64,000 nucleotides of DNA from Cucumis sativus (lineage: Eukaryota > Streptophyta > Magnoliopsida > Cucurbitales > Cucurbitaceae): NCBI RefSeq assembly GCF_000004075.3, contig NC_026657.2, positions 8,618,001 to 8,682,000 of the forward strand, read 5' to 3'. A program made the translations under genes and the position numbers. Positions 48,820-60,724 of the stretch are shown here, in pieces (the first letter of the stretch is position 1; every line of letters begins with the position of its first letter). The notes beneath the pieces are model-generated. The model did not search any database and was not told the origin of the DNA. It was given only the letters and a program-made list of their open reading frames with translations.

Positions 48820-51794
48820 TTAGCTGCTTCTGTGAACGCTCAAGGACGAACTTCGCCAGCAACGCTTCTTTGACACATCCTGAAAACAGATCCATCAGAT
48901 TATTGACAATTATGATTAAGGAAAGAGAATTTTTTATGTCAAGTATGGCTCGACGATGATTAAAAGGGCAGGCAGAATTTTAGGAATGCAGAGCATTTAT
49001 AGTTTTCTTGCAATGAGATCAATGGCGAAATTGGATTTTCATTATACAATATGACTGTCGATGAGCTGTTAAATTTGTTTACAATATATTAGAGTGTATA
49101 GATCTATGCATATAGTATATTATTAATCAACTAAAGATTGGTTGATGTACCTTTGAGGATGGAGGCAGTGGAGCCTGGAGAGATGCCTTTCCAGGATCCG
49201 TTAGTTGTCGGATTTCGCGATGTTGATTTGTTATGTTTTCTAAAAGTTGAAACTGATTGCTTTCCTTCTCTTTGTGCTCCACAGAGAACTTGAGTTTTTC
49301 TCTTCCCTCTTGAACAATCTTTAGCCTTCCTCTGAGCCACTCAACTTCATTGCCAATTTTTGACCTTTCATAATCAACTGCAGACATCGAGTTTCTACGC
49401 AATTGTGATCGCATGGAATGGCTTCGAGAACGAGCAATTGGTGGAAATCTTCCAGAGGCATCTGAGCTGCTTCTCGTGAAGTCTAGTTCATTCTGCAACA
49501 AACTGAAGGATGGACTGTCACATTTACCTGGAATATTCGAGGTACCATTGACCAAAGGTTCTTCACTTGCATTATCAACTGCTTCATTTGAAGTTTTAGC
49601 TTCATCTTCAACAACATGAATATCATGAAGATGGGGATCTGTATTGTTCACAGAGTAGAGATCTCTTGTTCGTTGATGGTCACCATTCTTTTCATGACAA
49701 GGAAGAGTTGTTTTAGCAAAAGCCAACCCATCATATGACACTTCGTGGACTTCTTGTTCATCTGCAATCAATTCCGTGCATTTCTCAACCTTACCTAGAG
49801 CATTTGACTCATTGCTTTGCAAATATGGCTCTAATTCAGTTACTTTTCCTGGTACAACGTATAAATTTTCATCCTCTACCATGTCCTTACCTTGTAACTC
49901 ATAGTCAATCTCTTCACTACCCTTGTAGATATCAGGAACTTGGAGCAACAACATCCCCCTAGCTTTTGCAGCATCAGCAGTTTCATCCGCTCCAATAGAT
50001 GGCGACTCTTCCCCAAACTCAAAAGTTAATTTTTGTGATCCCACTGATGGTATCTCATGTTGCAAAGAATGTTTTTTGTTGAATATATTAATACATGGAT
50101 CTTCAGTTGGATAGGTGAAAGAAGGGGCCCTTGGGGGTGTAACTTCCGAGTCAAGCATATCAACACCTACTCCGTCATACTCAAAGAAACTTGTCCGTAA
50201 AGCTTCGATTTCCTTCTCTAGAAAATGCATTTCCCGCTCCCTCCTCACTAGAATTTCTTTAAGAATACTCATTTCTTCAGCATCATAAGCAGTCTTCTCC
50301 TCTATCATCCTCTGATATTGCCTAGCATCCATTTCTATAGATGCCTTCTCCTCCTGAAGACGTAATATCATGGCCATGGCCTCATCAGCAGCGGTGGCAG
50401 CAGCACTTCTCTCTTTCTCAAGCTCCAGGTACAAGGCAGCACGAACCGACTGTTCTTCTTCAAGTGCTTGTTCCAATTGTTTGATTGTATCACTCTCATT
50501 ACCATCCAAGCGTAACTCCCTTCTGCAGCTGTTCCCAGCCTCTGCAACAGAGGCTTCACACATCTCTGCACATATTTTCTCATCACAAGAATCATCTAGT
50601 TCAAGATCCGGAAATACTTTATATTGATCGCTGTTGTCTGATGAATCCTCCCTTTCATCTACAATTGAAGTAGAACACCCAGATTACAGCTATCGGTTAT
50701 CACCATATAAATTATGAAGAAAATGCAAACTTTTCCCTTACAAGGAAACTCAAAACTTCTGTTAGAAAATAATGGTAAGGTAAAATAAGGAATAGAGTAA
50801 TTGAGCATGACCAAATAAGTAAAATTTGACTGAATTATTCAAAACTCCACTTGAATATTAAATACATCCCAAGTATCAAAATGTAAGAACTCACGACCCC
50901 AAATTCATATTCAAAATATAATCTTGTTTCCACCAAGTACAACCCAATAACTTCTAAATACCCAATTTTCCAATCAATCACCTAACTGTTAAGGGTCCTA
51001 ACTCCTAAGCAAAAATAATACACTACAATGAAAATGAAATTCAGGAGACATGGTTGTCAGCCATCTGTTTTCCTATAAGCTCATAACTGGCACAAAAAAG
51101 GCAATTCAAGTCGCATATATGATTATGACATTTTAAATTTATCTAAGAGGGAAAGAAGGAAAAATAATACAAATTAAATTTTATCACCTCCAGAATCAAC
51201 AGAAAAGAACCCATCATCCTCGGTATTGTCATTCCCAAATCCACTGAAGCTTGAAGGAGAACGAGAAAGGTCTTCAAGTTCCACATCCGCCTGCGAAATG
51301 ACATACGAAGATGCTGATATGACCTTCCTGCGATCCCCACCATCCCCACAATGCAATTCATTGACACTGGGATAGTCTCCATAAACCATAGCTTGTGGTG
51401 ATCTGATTTTAAAAGAGGAACTACCTGACGCTTCACCTTCCAATTCAACACGATCCCCCTTGACATTCCTTTCGTGAACCAACATTGACTTAGAACAACA
51501 TTTTGGTCCATCCAACAAGGAATCTAATGGGAACTTTTCTCTAGTAGAATGCACGACTGAAGATATTTTTCTAGACGAACGATCCACCAGTAACTTTTGG
51601 AAGCAGTGATCACTACTAAGGTTCCCAAATAGCCCATCACAAGGGCAAGGCAGACATAATCCAAACAATGCCAGAAATTTGGATGTAAAGAAAACAAGAC
51701 TTGATGCACTTAATAATAAAAAAGCTATACCAAGATCAAGAAATGCAGCTACTAATCCATTAAAAGTCCACAGTTTTATAGCTTCACAAGCCAT
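48820..51794 (-). CDS. Myosin-binding protein with N-terminal membrane anchor and GTD-binding (DUF593) domain, 3 coding exons, 724 aa
   Basis: Exons 51188-51794, 49151-50658 and 48820-48879 join in phase (G|AT, then phase 0) to 2,175 bases. Residues 12-45 form one strongly hydrophobic helix, followed by the Cys-rich motif CLPCPCDGLFG typical of this family. The GTD-binding (zein-binding/DUF593) coiled coil runs from about 255 to 350: IKQLEQALEEEQSVRAALYL, RLQEEKASIEMDARQYQRMI, FLEKEIEALR. A second coiled coil lies near 640-700. The last 19 residues (KKRCWRSSSLSVHRSS) are a conserved tail on their own tiny exon. Family members bind the globular tail of class XI myosins and recruit them to vesicles; At5g06560 is the closest I recall. 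The leader probably has an intron ending in TTTTGTAG at about 51797. Confidence 0.9.
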
Positions 51795-52448
51795 TTCCTA
51801 CAAAATAACTTCAATATCCAACGCTGCCACTAGTTTTCTAGTCGCTAATATAAACACAGTATCAAGCAAAACGGTATCAACGACGGACTGAAATAAGATT
51901 GATGCTATGAATCAAGCTATCAAAGAAAACAACAGAGTATAAAAAACAAAACCCCGATTTCGCCGGTGAAAAGTTCAGACAATCAAAAGAGACCGTTGCT
52001 GAATCTACAAATCTAGACTAAACCCAACGCCAAACTTCACTCTTCCTCTACAGTGAGCATCAATTGTAATGAAAAAAAAAACTTAAACAGCAGAAGTGTA
52101 AAAATCGAACAGAAACCAACATTTCAATGAAACTTCCATTAGCTTTCAACTCTTCCAGCAACTTAACAACAATATACTCCCGAGAACAAGAAGAATTGAA
52201 CTGATTCAAAAATGGCGGTTTTCTAATTTCGAATTACCCTAATAAATTTCCATAAAAAGATATAGATTTGGTAACGTCGTGTGAGGGTCATAACGCTGGG
52301 AAAATGGGAAGAGAAAATCGAAGGATTAAATTTGGAGGAAAAAGGGAAGCAAAAAAAAAGATAAAGACGAGCTTAGAGAAGCGAGTGAATTAACAAAGAC
52401 GATGTTAGGATATTTCCCACGCCAGACGCGGCGGCGTCGGGAGTGCCA

Positions 52449-52454
52449 CGTGGC
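52449..52454 (-). promoter_or_regulatory. G-box (CACGTG) in the myosin-binding gene promoter
   Basis: CCACGTGGC is an extended, fully palindromic G-box core in a GC-rich island about 650 bases before the start codon, near the presumed transcription start. Such sites bind bZIP (GBF/ABF) and bHLH (PIF) factors; regulation here is inferred. Confidence 0.4.
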
Positions 52455-52599
52455 CTTTGGCTTTTGACTGACCTTGACGTGCAAGTCCACGCCCTCTGCG
52501 CGCGTGAAACGCTCACTCAGATTTTTCTTTCGGCAATTGTAAATAATATTTTGTTTTAATGGATTTTCAAACAATAGAATTTAAAAATTTTGAGCATGG

Positions 52600-52820
52600 A
52601 TAATCGTTGCAAATTTAGCAATTAAATTCAAATTAATTAAGTATATAACACAATTTTAAAAAATTTGCAAATATAGCAAAAATTTGTCGAATTCTATCAA
52701 TGATATAAGTCTATCACTGATAGACCATGTTGCAAATATTTACCATATGAAGTCTATCAGCGATACAAGTATATCGGTGATAGTTTTACTATATTTACAA
52801 TTTTTTTAAAAATCTAACCG
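52600..52820. repeat. Dispersed AT-rich repeat with perfect palindromes
   Basis: GTCTATCACTGATAGAC (52709-52725) is a perfect 17-base palindrome. CTATCAGCGATA/TATCGGTGATAG (52754-52783) forms a second hairpin with one mismatch. Flanks are GCAAATATAGCAAAAATTTG and the inverse-like TTTTACTATATTTACAATTT. Related pieces are at 24040-24490, 34670-34850 and 46740-46990. Confidence 0.65.
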
Positions 52821-53867
52821 GTAAAAAGATACAAAAAAATTAAAATTTAATAAAATTACTTCGTCAATGTTTCATTTTTTACAATTTTTCAAAGTTTATA
52901 ATTATAAGTACAATATTAGCAATTGAGCACGAGCATATTCAAATCATACGTTTCATAAACAATATGTGAATCGAACTCTTGTTTTAAATACCAAAACTAT
53001 AAAAAGTATTACGGCAAAATTTCAATATCTATCAATATTTTAATATGGTTTATATGGTAAATAATTTACCTCGTTTGCTTGTTTAGAAACATCAACAATT
53101 TTATTTAAATAATTAAAATTGAATATAATATAAGTTATTAAATTTTACGGTTTTAATTGACAATCCAAAAAAATTTAGGATATGATGTTTTTTACTTTTC
53201 TTTTTAGTACAATATTTTTAAAGTATTGCACTCAAGTACTTTTGCCCAAACATGTTTAAGGCCTCCTCGGTATCCATTTATTTCCATTTGTAGTCCAAGG
53301 GTCAAATTCTAAACATAAAATCAAAATTTTAAGAACAATATCTTTTTTTGTTTGTAGGTTTACTTTTGAGAAACTACTTAATTATCAAAATGACCTTATT
53401 TATTTGAATTTACAATATAAATTAGTTTATGAATAATTTTGGTGTGCGTGTGTATGTATAATGAAAAGCTGATATATGTATGTTCATTTGATATTTTCTT
53501 CGTCAAAAGAGTTGCCATAATATAACGATAGAATGTCAATGATAAAGTAAAATATTTTTTTCGTTCAACAATTATATGGGTGAGAGATCAACATCATAAT
53601 TCACATGGTCTATCTCTCACTCGTACAAAGATATTGAGTCATGCTTGTGTCAACACCGTATAATAACAACAGTAAGAATAACATTATGTAATTTAATCCA
53701 CAAGATCGTCTGAACATTACAATTCACCAAACGAAACAAACAAACAAACAAACAATAGTAATTAGTATATAACTATATTCACTAGGCAAAGTCATTCAGT
53801 TTTGAACATTGTATCAATCTGACCTTATTTTAAATCCATTGTCTTCATGTGTTCTCCTGTTTTAAAT

Positions 53868-55020
53868 TCATGTGGGAGAGAGATCATCATCAGTGTCAAC
53901 TCCAACCCAGTTAATGAAACCAAATAGAAACTCCCTGAAATTCACCTTCCCACTGTTGTTCCAGTCCATTTCCTCTGCATCCATCAAGAAAAAGTGGGAA
54001 ATCAGTAAACAACCAAGGTTTAAGGACACTCTCAATTTTGGTTTATGTATATTCAACTTTGATCTTTCCGGCATAGAAGTTTGAACCAAAGTTGAAAGCT
54101 AAGACGGTTTAAGTAGACGGAGATTTAATGTGTCAATCTACTACTCAGCTCAAATGAATATGTACTCAACATATTGTTTGACCAGACAGTTTGGAGTTTC
54201 AAAAGCGATATATAAAACAAAAACGAAAACAAATATGGAGTATCCTTAATGAAGAGAGCAATACTGAATCTAGTCTTTGTAATGCGTGCAGGGGATCTCT
54301 CATATGGAGAAGCCTCATTCAGAGCCTTGACCATTTCTTTCCTGTTGAGCTTGCCATCACCATTTTTATCTAGAAATATGAAAGCTTGGATGATTGTGTC
54401 AAAAGTTGCTTCAAGTTGAGGTGAACCCAGCTTTGATTTCTGTAACAAACCTCCATGAAGGATTGAAAAGGGAATAAAAATGTCGGTTTGTGTGGGGTGG
54501 GGGGAATAATAGTTTGTTTCGTACGTACAGTGAGAGAATGTTCGTCTTTGAGAAGATAAATGAGACATAGGAGAACGATAAACTCATTGAATTGTATTCC
54601 GGCACTTCCATCAATGTCACAAGAGTGGAAAAGATCCTCGACTTCCTCCTCGGTCATATGCATTTGTAGCTGTTGTAAGCATTTCTTGAGTTCTTCGCGA
54701 TCGATGCTTCCATTCGAATCTTCATCTATGAGAGAGAGATAAATAGATAACTTGAGACATCTTTGAGCAAGGTAATCAATCACAGAAAGAGTGATACAGT
54801 CGAAATAAAGCTCACCATACTGTTCAAATACACCCCTGATGTTTTGTAATCCCTCCTTGAATTGAGGAAATCTCAAGATTATGCCATTCAATGACTTGAA
54901 ATTGTCATGTCCAGCTGAATTTCTTTTGACTTCAACCATTTTTCTTCCCAGCTTCGCATCCAGTCTGTTATATTTATTTGATGAACTGCAGCAGAAAAAT
55001 ATGCTTCCAACTTTGGACAT
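53868..55020 (-). CDS. CML21: Calmodulin-like protein CML21/CML22 type, 4 exons, 227 aa
   Basis: Exons 54816-55020, 54529-54725, 54265-54439 and 53868-53974 join in phase to 684 bases. Four EF-hand loops have full calcium ligands: DEDSNGSIDREE (69-80), DIDGSAGIQFNE (105-116), DKNGDGKLNRKE (158-169) and DWNNSGKVNFRE (196-207). The N-terminal 60 residues are not EF-hand and include FFCCSSS and the conserved RFPQFKEGLQNIRGVFEQY. Length and the late FGFINWVGV motif match Arabidopsis CML21/CML22 (about 230 aa). It should act as a calcium sensor; targets are unknown. A leader intron from about 55969 down to near 55046 is likely (donor GTGAGT at 55964-55969). Confidence 0.93.
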
Positions 55021-57410
55021 GAGGGCAAGAATGAGATATTCCTTTATAATAAAAGATAGAGAAAATCAATGTGTGCCTGACAAGTCAAATGAAAACGATA
55101 TCAGTGTATCCAATGAGTAAAATAGCAACTCAAGAAGTAGCCAAATAACCAAAAAAAAATAGTACTTGAGAAGATTAAAAAAAATGCTTTTAGGGATGGA
55201 GTATTGGTGATTTAATTTGATATCAGAGCAAGAAGTTTTGTGTTTGAACTCTTAAAATGTTATTTACTCTCTTGTAAATATTGATTCTCATTCTCACTTG
55301 TTGGACGTTCTACGAATTTTTAAATTTTTGGGTTGATTGGGATTTAACAAACAAGGAGCCGAGGATCACAAGAAATAAGAACAATACAAGATGCAATGTT
55401 TGTTGTTGCTCGTCTGCTAAAATGGAAAAGAAATCCTATAAATGAAAGCATTTCTTAAGTATTGAAACATGAACAATTACTTCGTATATGCTTCAAAGTT
55501 TGAGTTGGACTATATCCTCCATACATTTTCACAAGAAAACCCAATTTACACAATCCATCCATTCCCAAAGCCTCAGACACAACACGTCGCCTACAATAGA
55601 CGACGATCTTTCCAAATTTCTAATTATCAATCCTTTGACATCTTTCTCACTCTCGGACGTAAACTCAAAGCAATCATTCAAAATGACTATTGAATATTAA
55701 AGCAAATCCCTAGCTTGCACCGTGTAACAGAGAATCGACGTAAAAGACAAGCAAATTAATTCAATTTCAAAACGCACAACAACAAACTACGGAACCCATG
55801 TCGAAAATTTCACAGATTAAACTATTTTCAGCAAAGTGAAAGAACCAAATAAAATATCCGTTTCGTCATCTGCAAAGAATTGAATGAGCTTGTAATCGAG
55901 TAGCAAGAACAAAAAGAGTAGACGAAAGAAAAGACATGGATACAAAATTAGAAGGAAAATTGTACTCACCAGATGAAAATTCCATGTAAAAATTATTCTC
56001 ACTGGAGAAGAAAGTTTGTGTAAGGTTTAGGGGAGGAAATGGGAAAGGGAAAATCAAAAGAGAAGAAAAATGGAAATGGAATTTGCGTAAAGTGGAGATT
56101 CCATGATGGTTTTGTTTGACAACAGAGTTAGCTCTGTGGAAGTATAATCCAATATGCTCTTTTGCTTTTAAATATCTTAAAACTCTCTCTCTCTCTCTTT
56201 CAAAGTTGATGACACTGAATTAGTTAGTATACTCTATCATCATCTTACCAAGATTTGCATTTTTTAATACAATCATCAAAGTTTTAACCAAATTTCATAA
56301 AGTTTTGTGTAAAATATTTTTATATAGACAGAAAATAATAAACATTACAGCAAATAAGAGAAGAGAATGAGAAATAGTAAATACGATAGCAAAAATGATT
56401 TTTTTACTGGTTGATTATAAACCGTTGTACTGAAAGTCTTACCATGTTAGACATTAAATTGTACTAAAAACTATGAGAGACGACATTGGTGTAAAAATAT
56501 CAAAGCTCTTTTAATTCAACTTGGAATGGTGTCATCATTTTTAGATATGTCCTTATTCAAGTTTAGAAGGAAGAGATAAATGAACTAAAATCACATCAAA
56601 GTTAGAGAAATTTTGAAGATTTTAAATATAAATAAGATTTTTAAAAATAATTATTTATAACATAGTTGCTATACTCATCTTGTAGTATAAAGTGTATATT
56701 CCTTTTCGTTTCAAAAGTTACCACTTATATTAATGTATTCTTTTGATCACGAATTTTGAAAGTCGCTAAACATAACGTACAACATGCAAGTTTGAAATTA
56801 TTTTTAAAAAATTTAAATTTATTCTTTTAGTATAACATGAGATCGAATCTCTCAAATGTAACGTTAATTTGACTTCGTAAGAAAACTCGAGCAGATGAAT
56901 TCCAAAATAACAATTATAATATTATAAATATTAATAAGAATAATAATTCGAGGTAAATTGTGCCATTGACTCTAATGAAAAAGAAAAAGGTGCACTTTAC
57001 CCTTTTGTCTCCTTCTTACTAGCAATCCAATTACTTGAGCTAAACAAGAACAAGTGGAAGAAGGTTGGATTTTAATCAACCAATTAATAATGGAAGATTT
57101 TGGCATCATCTCAAAAAGTTGGTCAACAGCACTTTTGTCATTGATTGTACAAAGGGGGGCATTCATATGGAAACTTTCACATTTCCAAAAGCAAAAGAGG
57201 ATGGATCACTCTATAATGAAGATCAGAGAAACTAGAAGCAGCAAAAAGAGTCTGATTATAAAGAATATACAAACCAGAAAATAGATTGCATAATACTTCA
57301 TTAAAGATGTGAACACATTTGGATGAGCTAGAGGACGTAGATCAGAAGAAAAGGCTGAACTTTTAGACAGGGGAAAGTCCTAAGTTTCATCCAATATTAC
57401 TCATCATCCA
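55021..57410. other. Leader and promoter of the CML gene, then 3' UTR of the MYB-CC gene
   Basis: The CML first exon is probably about 55970-56100, with the promoter just above it. From 56200 to 57000 the DNA is plain AT-rich intergenic. Bases from about 57000 to 57410 should include the MYB-CC 3' UTR. No further gene is seen; a (CT)n run lies near 56185-56200. Confidence 0.55.
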
Positions 57411-60400
57411 TTAGACGTCATGCCGAGCATTGCCCTCGAGAGCCATTGAATCTCCATGACTGAAGACCGGTCTCGGTCTCTTCATTGCGGTGGCAGTTGA
57501 TCCTACTCCGATTGGGGAAACCGGGCTACCAGCTGATGTTAGGCAGCTATCCATGGAGCAATCGCCTATTCGAGGCATAACGGTAGGAGCCTTTCGATTT
57601 TCTAAAGCAGCAGCAAGTTCTGAAAAGGGAAGCACTTTCTGAGTCTCCAATGGTGCCATCTCTTTTGAATCATTGGAGACTTTGATTGCAAGTTCAGAGA
57701 GCTCTTCTCTGGCAGCTTCGAGTCCTGCAGATGCTGCAGCCTGATCACTCAATGCTTGACAAGCCCGTTCGAGTATCGACTGCAAGTATTTGCCTTGTGC
57801 TTCAATGCGAAGTTGAAGATGTCGCTGCACCTGCTTATAGTAAAAGCATGGAGTAGAAAATGGAAAACAGTGAGTTTTCTCTCAAGATTTATTTACAACA
57901 CATTCGGGTTTGTTCGAGAAGACCAAACGAGAGACTAACCTCCAGCTGCTCGTGCAGCCTTCTTTGAACCTCCATTTGCACTCGTAAAGCCTCCGTGACC
58001 TGGAAACCACTGTTTGAAAAACAAAAGTACTCAATGGAAGACCAATAGAAAACACACGGAAAACCGTTAGATAAAAGGAAAAACTCTAGCATACTCATTC
58101 AGATCCTGTGCCATTATTCTCGACGACGGCGACGACGAGGAACTTGTTTCTTGACTCTCTGCAATGCAAGAAGCTGAAATCCTATGTCTGTGAGTCGTTT
58201 ATTTTTTTCTTGGATGCAAGCACTTACCTCCAAGAAGCATTCGTAATATCAAACAGCACACAAATGATATACAACAACAAACCACAGCCCGTGTTTCCGG
58301 CTAGTTGACATGTGATTATCTCAATAAAAAGGTAAACATAGTTTGAACTACTTGATATTTTCATTCCAACAAATGCAGGAAAGCAAGCAAAATAAGGAAG
58401 GAAACTGCCAAGTCCTAACTGTTTAGATGGGGAAGTTTGTACCATCCTTAGAGTTCTCGGTTGATTCCTTGAACGATTGCTTCCCAAGCCGATATTTCTG
58501 CCAGCACAAGGCATCAAGAAAACATATGGTGTAAATATCTACAATGGAAGAACTTTCTCAATGAGAAAAGTTTTGGAGGTTAAGAACACAACCTCAAATT
58601 CGACCTCCCCACTCCCCCCCCCAAAAAAAAAAGAAAAAGAAAAAAGGAAAATCACACACACACGGTCAGTATAATGGTGATATGAACAAACCTGGAGGTG
58701 TGATTTTAAGTGATAAAGGGTGAGACCTTTTACTCCCATTGTTCTCATAATTGTTTTTGGGGTTGCTTCTGAAACAAGTAGAGAAACCAAAATCATGAAT
58801 GAGATCAACAGTGCGTTCTGACCACTGTGAAATAGCAAGGAAAAATTGTTCTAAACATCTATTATGAAGCAGGCAAGTTGAACTACAATGCACCCAGTCC
58901 TAGACCAAAACATCGGTTCCAGCGAATGAAAGTACTGCATATTATCTTTTAAAAGGAAACCAAAATTCATAAATATGATGGATTACCCAAAAAACAAAAA
59001 GGACCTACGTTAAAGCCAAGGAGATCACAAAAATTATCCTCCACAAGGGATGAATAATAAAACTCTTTAGGAGCACCCAAGAGGAGACCATAGATCAAAA
59101 ACATCCTAAAGATCATCGACTCTCTAGCATGTACTAAAACATAATAATTGAACAAGATATCAATACAAATCTTTCTACTCGACAACATAATCGTTTTGCA
59201 AACACAACAAAATCTAAGTACTTCGTTGCTAAAGCTTGCATCTTAGCCTTACAGAATGGTTACATAACCGAGAAGATTTGAAACTCTAGATGGTTGAGTT
59301 AGAAAACAGGAGAGCAATTTATAGGAAAGACAAGCAGTTACAATTCACATTTTGGCCATTTTGACCAGGGCAAAAACGAAGAACACCAAACCATCAATCA
59401 AAATCAAAGTTGCAAGTTGAGAGGTTTTTGAAGGAGTCTTAAAAGATATAAAGAAAAATAGCTTATTGTTTTCATCTATGTAGCCTGATCTTGACCAGGG
59501 ATCTAGCAACTACTCTTATTTTTTTTCCCTTTTTTGATGCACAGCACTTTAAGGAAACATTGAGAAACCTAACCCAACTTAACTTAAAGAAGGAAAACAC
59601 ATGGAAACCAAAGGAAAGATAGACAAATGATAGTTCTAAAACTTTTATTTTTCTTTTTTCTTTTTTAAAACACTCAAAGGAAGGTTTGAATCTATTTGTT
59701 AACCACAACACCCTCAAGGATACTGCAGCCTCTAGAAAGGACAATGCTTGTTTGCATACTAATCTGATGAGGCGGTCTAGTTCTACTACATTTAATAGAT
59801 AAGTGGATCTCACTAAGATCTTTTGACTACGAAAAGTAAACATTAGTTGAAACTCCAAGCAACGAGTGTATACAAAATAGACAACTATTTTTCCTTTAAC
59901 ATTTCTCCTAATTCTCTCCACCCAAATGTTCTACAAGATAGCAAGAAATATTGTCCTCTCTGCCTTGTCTTTAGATGTAAGAACAGCCCTTCCAACTTCA
60001 ACTCAGCATCAAAATTCCCTTTACTATTCTTCTCTACTCAATGGTGGTGAAGCTTTTTATCCCAAAAATTAAATAAAATCATCAAATTTTGAATATCTTC
60101 TTCCTCCCAAAAGTAATTGCAGAGAGACAGAGAGAAAAAAGTATAGAATCAAACTTCTCATTCAACTTCAGCTACTAAAATTCTTGAAAGAAAGCCTTTA
60201 ATCACAGTCAAATAGTTCAATATCTCCAAAACTCCAAGAAACCAGGAACAACGAAGTGAAATTACATCCAAATTCCTCAACATAAAAATCTCTACAAACG
60301 CTGCCATATTTGCAGAGAAACAAGAACAGAGTCTTGAACAGAATAACGCAACTTCTTTATAATCACACATTGCAAGAAAAGAAGAAAAACAAATCCCAAC

Positions 60401-60724
60401 ACATTACATTAAACACTGCACAAACACAGAGCCCAAATTTCAGATAGAGAACTAAAAAGAAGCAATTAGAAGAAGAATAAGAAAAACAAAAAAAAACTCA
60501 CTGTCTGGGCCGCCGAGCTGAGTGACGGCGTCAACGAATCGTTCATGAAGCTCCGCCGTCCAGCGGAGGCGCGGCTTCGGATCCGACGTGAGAACCAAAC
60601 AAGCATCACCGGGAAGATTCGTTCCATCTAAAGAACCCTGAAACTTACCCCCGCCGCCGTCCATCGGCAGCGCCGTAATGGTGGAGTACATTCCGGCCGG
60701 TTCCTGTGAAAACCCAGAGAGCAT
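57411..60724 (-). CDS. PHL2: MYB-CC transcription factor, PHL2/PHL3 type, 6 exons, 307 aa
   Basis: Exons 60502-60724, 58692-58768, 58443-58497, 58095-58173, 57940-58009 and 57411-57830 join in phase to 924 bases. The single GARP/MYB-like domain covers about residues 50-106: KPRLRWTAELHERFVDAV, QLGGPDKATPKTIMRTMGVK, LTLYHLKSHLQKYRLGK. A coiled coil with the LHEQLE motif follows (about 146-195: VTEALRVQMEVQRRLHEQLE, VQRHLQLRIEAQGKYLQSIL). This is the PHR1 family, which binds P1BS sites (GNATATNC) and drives phosphate-starvation genes with PHR1. The lead-in DGTNLPGDACLVLT and the tail AAREELSELAIK point to PHL2/PHL3 (UNE16) rather than MYR1/2. The first ATG (60724) is used; ATG 60691 (MYSTITALPMDG) matches the Arabidopsis start and is equally likely. 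Intron 1 is 1.7 kb. Confidence 0.92.

Larger units (their letters stand above)
51797..53867. other. 5' leader of the myosin-binding gene, then intergenic DNA
   Basis: The transcription start is likely near 52300-52400, where G/C-rich CACGCCAGACGCGGCGG and CCACGTGGC (a G-box, 52446-52454) occur. From 52590 to 52820 there is a repeat element (listed separately). The rest up to the CML gene is AT-rich with no gene seen, including an (AAAC)n run near 53735-53755. Confidence 0.5.
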
